The notes beneath the pieces are model-generated. The model saw only the letters and a program-made list of their open reading frames with translations. It was not told where the DNA came from and searched no databases. This document shows positions 53,656 to 63,189 of a stretch of 64,000 bases of DNA, in pieces (position 1 is the stretch's first letter; every line of letters begins with the position of its first letter). The translations under genes were made by a program, and so were the position numbers. The DNA is from Gambelia wislizenii (lineage: Eukaryota > Chordata > Lepidosauria > Squamata > Crotaphytidae), in assembly GCA_030847615.1 (NCBI GenBank), contig JAUMIR010000003.1:336293756-336357755 (forward strand). Direction: 5' to 3'.

Positions 53656-54610
53656 CGGAGGTCTGATGGCAGTTCCCCTTTTTCCCAGCAATTCACAAGG
53701 AATTTGTGGAATTTTTCGTGGAGTGCATGACCTCCGTGTTTCCAAACTTCAGGTGGGATTCCATCAATCCCAGCTGCCTTGCCGTTTTTCATCTGCTGTA
53801 TGGCCTTAAGGGTCTCTTCCAAAGTGGGAGCTATGTCCATTTCATTTTTCATTGGTTTTTGTATCATATATTGGATAGCTGAGGCTTGGACCACTCGGTT
53901 GGCGCTAAAGAGACTTTGAAAATGTTCAGCCCAACGATTTAGGATGGAGGCAAAGCACAAAAATCAGTGTGTATAGAGCCATCGTACTGTCTATCCTCCT
54001 TTATGGATCTGAAACATGGGTCACCTATCGCCACCACCTACGACTCCTCGAGCGCTTTCATCAGCGCTGTCTACGCACAATCCTAAATATACACTGGACT
54101 GACTATGTGACGAATGTTGCTGTCCTTGAGCAAGCAGGGATCACCAGCATTGAGGCCATGATATTGAGAACACAGCTGCGCTGGGCAGGGCACATTTCTA
54201 GGATGGAGGACCATCGCCTCCCAAAAATACTACTCTACGGTGAACTCACCAAGGGTCAGCGTAAGAGGGGTGCTCCAAAAAAGTGATACAAAGACTCCCT
54301 GAAACAACATCTCAGGCTTGGCCAAATTGATCACCAACAGTGGTCCGCCCTGGCCTCACATCGGGAGGCATGGAGACGCACTATCCACAATGCTGCAGCC
54401 TTATTTGAGAACTCACGACGAACAAGTCTTGAAGAGAAACGACAACGCAGAAAGAATCACAACCCAAAAACATCACCCAAGGAGCCCTTCTGCTGTGCTT
54501 TTTGCAACCGGACTTGTTTATCTCGGATTGGCCTTTTTAGTCATCAGCGCGCTTGCAGAAAGCGCGGGATGAGTCCTTCCTGAATCTTCGTTTGCGAAGA
54601 AAAGCCAGAC
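53656..54610 (+). mobile_element. LINE-A copy with twin-primed 5' inversion
   Basis: Flanked by the 11-bp duplication CTTGCATTTCT (53645-53655 and 54611-54621). 53656-~53950 is inverted and reads on the minus strand SILNRWAEHFQSLFSANRVV to CWEKGELPSDLR. ~53951-54610 is in sense and reads KISVYRAIVLSILLYGSETW through to the finger and AAAAGCCAGA. The ~1 kb of RT between is absent. No (GA)n tail beyond GA. Confidence 0.9.
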
Positions 54611-54621
54611 TTGCATTTCTA

Positions 54622-55744
54622 ATGATTTCTAATATATTGGATCTAGCGTTGTCCCTTGGCAAATAAAGGGTCTTTCTGTTAATAGAAAAAATGGCAATCT
54701 AACAGTGCGCATATGCAGATGTGTGTCAATATTTTCTAATTCTCCCTTTCTTCTGCAGCATCTTGTGGCAACTTCTGTGTTGTTCCAAAGGATCCTCAAC
54801 CCTTTCACTGCAGAGTTTCAAGGGCTGCTGAAGGAAAGAGGGACCAACAAAAATCATTTGCATCTCTTCAGCAGAAGTGCTCTGTGAATGGAGTTCCATT
54901 CCCAGGAATTTTGAATCCAGACCAATGTTTTATGTGTCTTTTGGTAGTGTTTTACAAGTACCAAGAAAAATATTGGCCAGGGAAGAGGAAAGGTTCAGTC
55001 AAAGAGGACAGTAACATGCCACTGAAATAAACAAATTGGTACAGTGTGAGAATTATAGTGGGGGGCAATTTTTTTTAAAGCCAGCATTAAGTCATAGAGA
55101 TTGTATTTATGCAACAGTATTATGCCCAATTTACTCAGAGATATATATGTAAAGCTGTAAGATGTAAATGACACTTTCTGAAGTATCTCTGAGCCCAGAC
55201 ATGGAGAAAATCCTTCTCTCTTCATTAAACTATTATATCTCCTTTGGGGAAAAAATGTTTTTAATTGTTAGCTCTCATGTAACTACAGGCTTGCTGTCGT
55301 TCAAAAGGACTCTGCTAGGTAACTTTCAGCATGTGAATTAGCACCCACATCAAAACCCATCTGCTCTACAATACAGTCATATCTACCAACTTACACACCA
55401 GGTTTAAAATGGATCCTCCAGATGGCTCAACATTTTAAGAATACACAAATATTGTAGATACATGAGCATTTTAAAATTACTGTTTTCACCCTAACCCCAT
55501 CCATTTATGTTAACTGTTGATCTGAAAATAGGGTTTCTACCACAGTAGCAATGTATTTGTGTGTTCAAGTGCCAAACAATGTCAACTGCACTATATAGTG
55601 CAGGAGAAGGCATTGGCAAATACTTAGGATTCAGGAGCCCATTTTTGAACTCCTGGGACCCACCATGGGCTGCACGCCTCCAATGACACTGATGGTGAGA
55701 GGTGGTTGAAGGATTTCATCTCTCCTGTGTAAATATAATTTAGC
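54622..55744. other. Unassigned AT-rich sequence
   Basis: No gene or clear repeat is recognised. Confidence 0.4.
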
Positions 55745-55747
55745 TAG

Positions 55748-56373
55748 GGGGTTGTCCAAACAGTGAAAAAACTCCTCGTGGAACGCAAGGAGAATCCTAC
55801 CTTTCTTAATGGCATTCCATGTGATTTTGCCATATTGAGAAGGTGGGGGGGGGTCAAAATCGGCAAAAACCTCACCAGAAAAACCTTCATGGGTTTTCCC
55901 ATCTTTAAAAACAAAAACAAAAAACAAGAAGGTACTCATTTTCACTTGTTAGGACAAGCGTGTCAATCTGATTCACTTGCCCAAAGAAGAGGAAATGCAA
56001 ATCCGATCGGCCGGACAAGTACAGCGGGCAGAGCTTGCTAGCAAGGCAAGCTCCCACTGTCACCATGTAGGGTTTTCACCTTAGCGGTCAAGCTAAGGTG
56101 AGAAAACAAGGTGTTGGGGTTTTTCTTCTTTTCCTGCTGTTGTGTTAAAGTGAAAAATTGCTCAATCACACCTCGGATATCGTTTAAAGAAAAAGTCGTC
56201 GGTGACAAATTCAGGTAAGTGCAAACGTGAGTAAATCACTCACAGCCACCATGTTTCCTAGCAGGCATGTAGAGCTTGAGAGGGAAGAAAAACCATTAGG
56301 ACAGGTTGCAGCTGCTGCAAAATGTCATTACTATGAGGAACTCTGTCTTTTATGGGCTCGTATAGACAAGCCC
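55748..56373. mobile_element. Harbinger-like MITE, TSD TAG
   Basis: Ends GGGGTTGTCCAAACAG and CGTATAGACAAGCCC, flanked by TAG at 55745-55747 and 56374-56376. Inverted relative to 15502-16133: the internal AAAACCTTCATGGGTTTTCCC corresponds to the complement of its GGGAAAACTGTGAAAGG block. Confidence 0.8.
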
Positions 56374-56391
56374 TAGGTTTGGGTACTATTC

Positions 56392-56880
56392 GTACTGACG
56401 TGGATGTGCCCTTTCTGTTCTGCCTCAGGCAGCAAAATGTTTTGGGACAGCCACGGGTCTTGGATTACAGCCCAGATAAATACAAATGTGACATGCTTTT
56501 TTCCATTCTTGGTGATGATGGTGTTTTCTAGTGCATTGACTCTCGTTTTGTCTCAGGATCTTACTGGAAGATCCAGGTTACATCACAAGTGATGATTTTT
56601 TGAAAAAGGTTTGGGTCCGCCTCAAGTTGCTGCAGCATGTCATGTCATGTTGCTCAGCTTTTAAACTTAGCATTTTTTCAGCACACAACAGACAACACAG
56701 CTGCTTTAAATTATGACTGACAACTGAACGGCCAAGAGTGTTGATGTTTGTCATGCAGGTTCAGACATGTTCAAGGTCACCACTCAAGCACTGACAACCA
56801 GTTCTCCCTGATTTGTCTGAAAGGTAGAAACACAGTCTCATTATTTAATAGATAGACTCATATGTAAGCTGCGTACATGT
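56392..56880 (-). pseudogene. Second mariner relic, different internal deletion
   Basis: 56645-56880 matches the 5' terminal region of the mariner at 49245-49450. From 56625 down the minus frame reads LEADPNLFQKIIT, DPETKRQSMHWKTPSSPRM, the central block of mariner transposases around the first catalytic Asp (here in a worn 'CDVTW'). This block is missing from copy 1, while the N-terminal HTH and C-part present there are missing here. Confidence 0.75.
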
Positions 56881-57130
56881 GTGGTGATGGAGGTGAGACT
56901 GGATTATGCCAGGGCAGTTTCAGACATTTTGCTGCCTGTGGCAAAGAACTAGATGACATCCTTTTCCATTCTGTGTACAAGGGACAACTTTTGCATGCAC
57001 CAAAATTTTAATTGCTTTTAATGTGTGCTGCTTGAAGTGTTAAATCATTTAATATGCTTGTAGCCTTTTATTCTTATTTTAAATTGTTTCAGACTTTTCA
57101 AATTGATTTTATTGTACACTGCCCTGATAC
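56881..57130. other. Unassigned sequence with a worn repeat
   Basis: Contains the GCAGTTTCAGACATTTTGCT stretch related to 44560 and a tail-like TTTTATTGTACACTGCCCTG at ~57105. Confidence 0.4.
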
Positions 57131-57405
57131 TGGGAGCCCTGGTGGTGCAGTGGTTAAATGCCAGTACTGCAAGTCACTACGTTGCAAGTTCGATTCCAGC
57201 GGGCTCCAAGGTCACTCAGCCTTCCATCCTTTCGTGGGTCGGTAAAATGAGTACCCAGCTTGTGGGGGCAATTAGCTAACACACATTGGAAACTGTTTAA
57301 TGCAGTGTAGATGTGTAAATAGCTATTGCTTAAAACAATTTGTAAGCCGCTCTGATAGCCTTCTGGCTGAAGAGCGGGGTATAAATAAATAAATAAATAA
57401 ATAAA
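57131..57405 (+). mobile_element. tRNA-derived SINE (type 2), second copy
   Basis: GGGAGCCCTGGTGGTGCAGT (A box), GTTCGATTCC (B box, ~57190), GTAAGCCGCTCTGATAGCC and a (AAAT)n tail at 57385-57405. About 90% like 4576-4850 by eye. Confidence 0.85.
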
Positions 57406-58809
57406 TGTTTTAATTGCTGAATAAATAAAACTAGACTGGTAGGTGACTGTTTCTTCAACACTGTTGATAGACAGATTCTCCCACTGTGCTGAAACATATC
57501 AGACTACCTTGAGGGTGCAGGGCTGGCTATGTGGCATACAGTTCTCTCTTCCAATATCCCACTGCCAAAGGGGTGTAACTATGGGGGGGGGAATTAGGGC
57601 AGAGAGCCCACAAATAAAAATTCTGCCCCCCTGTAATTTTCCTTCAGTCCCCTGGCACTGCAATAATTTAAAGCATCAATTGAGCATTTAGAAATAGAGT
57701 TTAGGCATCCAAAGAAAAGGGGCAGACAAAGTTACGAAGGAACATGAACACAGCAAATAGACGAGTGCTAGGTATGAATGATTTTCTGTGTCTCACTCTA
57801 GAAATCTGAGAAGTGAAGGAAAATTTGATGGGGGGCAGAATTCTTATTTGGGGGGCAAAGTCATCATTACTGCACTCCCTGTAGCTACACCCCTACGCTG
57901 CTACTTTCCCACTTCTTCTGACTCACAAAACCTATTGACAGTGCTGGATCTGGATTATACCCTCAGTTTTGCTAGTTTGTAGGTGGAATTTGTCTTTATT
58001 TACAGGACCAGGAACAAACACAAATATTTCAGACAGTTTATAGAGGTGGATGTGTGTGGGGAGGAAAAACAACACCTGACAGATCAGACTGCCCATTATC
58101 CAAAGTGTGGTTGCTGCATTTCATTTTTCAGCCTGAATGAGCTATCTGTCTCAGGTTTCGACTGATAAAACATACACATATTAATAACCAATGTGAACTT
58201 CTGAGATATGCTGGAAGAACTGAGATACATAAGGCTATGCATTATGCAGCTATATGAAGTGTATCTTAGAACAGAACAAAACCATAAACTTAAGATAATT
58301 CTGCATAGGATGTGAATAAAATGTCATCTTGTTCTCTAAAACTCCTTTAGCTTCAGGTTTTAGTATATCACAGCTCAGTAGTGATACAGTAAAATGGGTA
58401 ACATGTTTTATTAGCACTAAAATCAACAATTTCCACTTAAAGCTCTTTAAAATAATCAGTGAAAGAGATTCCAAAATTGAAATGTACATGTCTACTTGTG
58501 ATTTTCTGATGGTTGTACCCTTTCAAAATGTACCTGAGTCTACCCTGTGCAGAAGCAATGCATGAAAATACATTTCTATTGTACATACTTATTTTATGGA
58601 GCTATTTTATGGAGCTGTCCATCTAAAGGACATTGAAATGGTCATGCAAGCACAGATGACCTAGCACTACCCCTGACAGAATAACATGCTGGAACAGGCA
58701 CATGATTTGGGCTATATGATTAAGATACGGTATTCTGTGCTATGGCTAGTTCCAACTTCACAACTACCTTGGAGCTGGATGGTTATCAGTAATAGAGTGG
58801 TGGATCTAA
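57406..58809. other. Unassigned sequence
   Basis: No gene is recognised. Short ORFs have no domain. Confidence 0.4.
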
Positions 58810-59557
58810 GGATTTTATCAGACTAGCATCTAAAAATACAGTAATTCCGCGATTGAGGAAAGTGGAAACATAGTGGCATGATTACAGTGATTATCACAGG
58901 TTGCCGTAATTGCATGATACGACTGCCACAGAATTACTTAACAACCACCACTAGCAGTTTAAAAATGGGATTTCAGCTCACGCTATAGTAACATTTCTCT
59001 TTGCATTGCCTTCTAATGACAGAGTATTAATGCTTCATGCTGGCCTGCACACGTGCCTTTAGGAAATTTTTTCTCTTACTTCTATGATTTTCACAGAATA
59101 GATTTCAGCTATTCTCATGAGAAGATGCAACTTCAGTTAAAAACACCAAAAACAAATGCATAACAAAAGAACTTCTCGAATAAACACTTAAACAAACATA
59201 AAAACGTACCAAGCAAAGGTGACAGTTCATTAAAACAGCATCCTGTTGGTCCCCTTCATGTTCTCCCCTGGAGATTTAATTATGTATTCTCATTGAGAAA
59301 GGGGGGTGGGGAAGGTACACCCATTCACACTGTAATCGTGCTATTACAGTGGGATGTGATTTCACACACTCATCAATACTACAAAAAGAGCTATATTTGG
59401 TGTTATGCATTTTACCCATGAATGAAAAGTTACACATAATTAATGGGTGGAGCACACATGGACTACAGAAGGACAACAACATTCTGCAATAATGGGAACC
59501 TGTTTGTGCTACTATCTCATTGTAATATCATGATTTCAGTCTCATGTGATAAAGTCC
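58810..59557. mobile_element. T-family DNA transposon (T6)
   Basis: Ends GGATTTTATCAGACTAGC and CATGTGATAAAGTCC. Close relative of T5 (6747-7486) over the whole length, including TAATGGGTGGAGCACACA near the right end and ATTCTCATGAGAAGATGC at 59111. Left flank TAA, right flank AAA. Confidence 0.8.
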
Positions 59558-59811
59558 AAAGTCTTTAATTTGCTTCTTCCTTGGAATATCCACACACTAT
59601 GTCAGCAAAAACTAATATGCAACTAGGAGCTATTGTACCTCTTTCTGGGTTTTTGGTTCAATATAGCAAATGCAATCACAATTTAAGTCCCCAAATAGCA
59701 ACAGCACAACAGATTACATATTAAATTGAACAGATATACACTGTCCCAAAAGTTCGATTGAGGTGCCCACACAGGACTTGACTCCAGGACGCTTCTGCAT
59801 GTCTCTCTCTC
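59558..59811. other. Unassigned sequence
   Basis: Short stretch between T6 and a LINE-A fragment; nothing is recognised. Confidence 0.4.
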
Positions 59812-60227
59812 TCTGGCTTTTCTTCGCAAACGAAGATTCAGGAAGGACTCATCCCGCGCTTTCTGCAAGCGCGCTGATGACTAAAAAGGCCAATCCGAGA
59901 TAAATAAGTCCGGTTGCAAAAAGCACAGCAGAAGGTCTCCTTGGGTGATGTTTTTGGGTTGTGATTCTTTCTGCGTTGTCGTTTCTCTTCAAGACTTGTT
60001 CGGCATGAGTTCTCAAATAAGGCTGCAGCATTGTGGATAGTGCGTGTCAATGCCTTCCGATGTGAGGCCAGGGCGGACCACTGTTGGTGATCAATTTGGC
60101 CGAGCCTGAGATGTTGTTTCAGGGAGTCTTTGTATCGCTTTTTTGGAGTGCCCCTCTTATGCTGACCCGTGGCGAGTTCACCATAGAGTAGTATTTTTGG
60201 GAGGCGATGGTCCTCCATCCTAGAAAC
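59812..60227 (-). mobile_element. LINE-A fragment, 5' truncated (~415 bp)
   Basis: (CT)n, TGGCTTTTCTTCGCAAACGA, then the complement of the C terminus. The minus frame is open from MEDHRLPKILLYGELATGQ to the finger FCNRTYLSRIGLFSHQRACR. Truncated at the 'RME' motif. Confidence 0.9.
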
Positions 60228-60968
60228 TGCTCAGTTATAGCACAGCTTTGGAGGCAACCTTACACTCTAAATAAAAGATACAAAACAGATGCAAATGCAA
60301 TATAGAAATTCCAATATAAATAATTTACTGTTTTGTTCCCACCTAAATACGCAATTGAACCCCCCGCCCCTTATTCAAGATGAAAAGGGCCTACTCCTTA
60401 GCCCTGGCAGCTTCCCTCACTTCCAGCTCTCCCTCCGTTTCAACACTGAACTAGTAAGTACAGCCCCTTCTTTCGGGTTTCCCCAACTATTGGCCCAAAA
60501 CAACAATTCATAATTCAGTGCTACTCCACATTCCACAAGTATCGATTGGCAATCAGTGACAGAGCTTGATGGGAAATTGAAGGTTAATCCAATTCAAACC
60601 TCTTCTCAATGTAGGATAGACATAGGTATTTATTTATTCAAATCATTTATACCCTGCCCTTTCTCAAAAAGGCTCCTAGAGTGGTTTAAAAGATTGGCTT
60701 ACAAGACAGTCTCTGCCTTCAGAGTTACAAAGTACATTAGATCTGACCCACAAAGGGAAAAGCAACAGGAGAGAAAGGAAGAGGAAATTCCTACATCAAA
60801 AACATCTTATAGTACTACTAGGGCACTACATGTACAATACTTCTCCTTTACAAACAAACCATTTTCCAAAAGACAATGTACAAATCAAGAAATTACCTGG
60901 CAGAATCTAACTCCAGCACAGCCTATAGGAAACACCCTGACAATACTTTTCCAGCTGCTGAGAATCAT
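60228..60968. other. Host-side flank of the Ngaro-type element
   Basis: No gene. 60626-60760 (TATTTATTTATTCAAATCAT, CCTGCCCTTTCTCAAAAAGG, CAAGACAGTCTCTGCC) is the complement of a known-style LINE/SINE 3' tail. The boundary with the element is at ~60969. Confidence 0.5.
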
Positions 60969-61365
60969 TTGCGACCGAGAGTCAAGGTATCCCCCGCCCC
61001 GTCCGGCCGAATCACGAGGATACACACAAGGTAGGTTCACAAAAGATTTATTTACAAGAAGTGAAGGTTGGCGGGAAGGCCACAACTTTCTGTCTGGTGA
61101 TAGTCGCGGAGGTTGGCCCGGGCATGAGTATCCAAAGGAACACGTGACAGACCACGTGCCGGGCCGTGAGGCCACGACACGCAAACGGTCACGTGTCCGA
61201 AGAATGGAGAGTTCACGTGACCAGCACGTGACAGATCACGTGCCTGGAGACCAGGGGGGGGAGGGGGAGCCGACACCGGGGGAGGGGCCAGCCCCAGACC
61301 CCGGAAGCCAACAATAGCTTCCAGCTCCCCCCCCCCCTTACGTGACAGAAACTCATGCCCACCGC
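60969..61365 (-). repeat. Split direct repeat B2
   Basis: 397 bp nearly identical to 61796-62191; the one difference seen is an 11- versus 10-base C run. Contains six CACGTG boxes and, on the minus strand, AATAAA (+ TTTATT at 61048-61053). Terminal copy, so it should set the RNA 3' end. Confidence 0.95.
61141..61242. promoter_or_regulatory. Array of six CACGTG boxes in B2
   Basis: CACGTG at 61141, 61153, 61190, 61214, 61225 and 61237, several as TCACGTG or CACGTGAC. Palindromic E-box class bound by bHLH-ZIP factors (USF, MITF/TFE, MYC/MAX). The same six recur in B1. Confidence 0.8.
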
Positions 61366-61795
61366 ACAGGCAGAAAATTGTGACAGGGAAAATACATACA
61401 ATTAAAACACCACTAGCTAACAGAAAACAACTAACTAAAGGGTGGGTGGGTTGGGTCTTCGGCTCGCAAGAGCCAACTGCTGAGGCTGAGAGCCGGCCGG
61501 GAATATATACCCGGCCGGCGGACCGCGTTGGGGACTAGCCCCGCCCCTTGGCCAATCAGAGGCCGCGCTGAGCGTGGGCTCTGATTGGCCGGAGCCAGCC
61601 AATCGGGTGGGAGCTGCCTCCCTCCCATTGGTTGGTTTACGATCCTTCTCCCTGGCCTGAAGCTCCGGCCAGGGAGAAGGAGGAAGGGGACGGCCGGCAT
61701 GGCGGAGCCCATGCCGGCCACGTGGAGCGGCCGTCCGGGCGCGGGGGGCCTCCGGCCGCAAACGGCGGCCGCCCGGTAAGTCCCGGGCAACCGGC
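61366..61795 (-). promoter_or_regulatory. A2 repeat with promoter-like block
   Basis: In transcription order (minus): CCAAT (+ ATTGG 61627-61631), a + strand CCAAT at 61599, CCAATCAG (+ CTGATTGG 61581), a + strand CCAATCAG at 61552, a GC box (+ CCCCGCCCC at ~61540), then TATATATTC (+ GAATATATAC 61501-61510). This spacing is that of a compact Pol II promoter firing toward B2. A1 should carry the same block and drive the element. Confidence 0.65.
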
Positions 61796-62191
61796 TTGCG
61801 ACCGAGAGTCAAGGTATCCCCCGCCCCGTCCGGCCGAATCACGAGGATACACACAAGGTAGGTTCACAAAAGATTTATTTACAAGAAGTGAAGGTTGGCG
61901 GGAAGGCCACAACTTTCTGTCTGGTGATAGTCGCGGAGGTTGGCCCGGGCATGAGTATCCAAAGGAACACGTGACAGACCACGTGCCGGGCCGTGAGGCC
62001 ACGACACGCAAACGGTCACGTGTCCGAAGAATGGAGAGTTCACGTGACCAGCACGTGACAGATCACGTGCCTGGAGACCAGGGGGGGGAGGGGGAGCCGA
62101 CACCGGGGGAGGGGCCAGCCCCAGACCCCGGAAGCCAACAATAGCTTCCAGCTCCCCCCCCCCTTACGTGACAGAAACTCATGCCCACCGC
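61796..62191 (-). repeat. Split direct repeat B1
   Basis: Internal copy of B2, offset 827 bp (826 after the C run). Carries CACGTG at 61968 and five further boxes to ~62069, and the AATAAA complement at 61875-61880. Internal polyadenylation here could shorten transcripts. Confidence 0.95.
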
Positions 62192-62280
62192 CACAGAGCC
62201 GAGCGGAAGCTCGGATACCGCCAACCCCCGCAGCTATCATCAGAGAGGCCTACCTGCCTGGAGGGGGCTGAAACTAGGTC

Positions 62281-63189
62281 CTATCCGTGGAGGAGAACAA
62301 GTTCCGGGCGGATGTATGTCCTGAACACCTTGGACCGCCATCTTCCCAGGTGCTGAATGTCTGCCGAAGCCATTCCTTCCGACGCCGCTGTGGTGGCAGC
62401 ACCAATCCGGAAAGAGTGCCCGCTGAATTCATCTGGTGGGTAACCAATCTTCTGTAAGGCGGCCCGAAAAATGCTGAGAAATTGGAAACGCGTAAGGAAA
62501 GACAAGTCCTTGTGGATGAACAGGGGGCCGGCCGCCGCAGGCCTCTGTTCCAGGTACCGCTTCAGGAGTCGGACTGGGCAAGCCGGAGATCCTTCCAGCG
62601 CCAGAAGCCGGATGACGGAGCCCTTTCCGCGTTGGTCGTTCTTGGATCTCCGGAGGCGCAGTTGAAGGGATCCTTCTGACATCACCACGTCCGACCGCAG
62701 GAGGGCGTGCCCGATCTTGGATGTCTTGGCCCCGCAGACCAGCTCCCCGATGCGAAGAGCTGCAAAGAAAGCCACCGCAAAAGAGGCTTGGAACAGAGAG
62801 GTTTCATACCTGGACCAGCAAACCTTAGACAGGGCCGGGATCAGGTGGCACAAGAGTCCGAACGAGATTGGTCTGCGGGAGTCAGGCTTGCTCCCATCCA
62901 TCCGACGCCACCCTTCGACTGCCTTGCGGATCAGGAATGAGCCACATGGGTCCTCGTGGCCGGCCGCTTTGCTGAAGAAAGAGATGGCTGCCAGGTGAAG
63001 GGAGATGGTCCTGGAAGCGAGGCCTTCTTCTTTCAGGGTCCCGATGTAGTGGAGCACTTCTCGTTCCGAGGTAGGCCCAGAGTCGGAGTGACCGTGGCGC
63101 TTCCGGAAGGCGACAAACTGCCGGACTGCCCGGGAATAACTGGCCCGGGTGGAAGATGCCAGGGAGCTGAAGACCCCCCGGAGCACCAT
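62281..63189 (-). CDS. Tyrosine recombinase (Ngaro-type)
   Basis: 302 codons from the first Met. N-terminal SAM-like part (STRASYSRAVRQFVAFRKRH). Catalytic domain: AALRIGEL with box I Arg146, RRSKNDQRG with the beta-turn Lys (~183), GHSFRIGAAT with His258 and Arg261, HLGRWRS with Trp284 in the third 'H/W' position, and the nucleophile Tyr292 in RTYIRP. All expected catalytic residues are present and the frame is open. It integrates the circular cDNA, which explains the lack of an integrase and of target duplications. It overlaps the RT/RNase H ORF by ~157 bp in another frame; translation may use the overlap, and the true start could lie elsewhere in it. Confidence 0.9.
   Translation of the reverse strand: MVLRGVFSSLASSTRASYSRAVRQFVAFRKRHGHSDSGPTSEREVLHYIGTLKEEGLASRTISLHLAAISFFSKAAGHEDPCGSFLIRKAVEGWRRMDGSKPDSRRPISFGLLCHLIPALSKVCWSRYETSLFQASFAVAFFAALRIGELVCGAKTSKIGHALLRSDVVMSEGSLQLRLRRSKNDQRGKGSVIRLLALEGSPACPVRLLKRYLEQRPAAAGPLFIHKDLSFLTRFQFLSIFRAALQKIGYPPDEFSGHSFRIGAATTAASEGMASADIQHLGRWRSKVFRTYIRPELVLLHG

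Noticed and set aside
60556..62144. + strand ORFs with repeated VTDHVPG-like motifs (253 and 170 codons)
   Set aside because: The peptide repeats are translations of the CACGTG-rich B repeats; the same peptide appears in both repeats. Strand is opposite to the element genes.
60969..62191. B1/B2 read as a pair of LTRs of a tiny LTR element
   Set aside because: Only 430 bp of promoter-like sequence lies between; no primer-binding site or ORF. The recombinase ORF beside them fits split direct repeats better.
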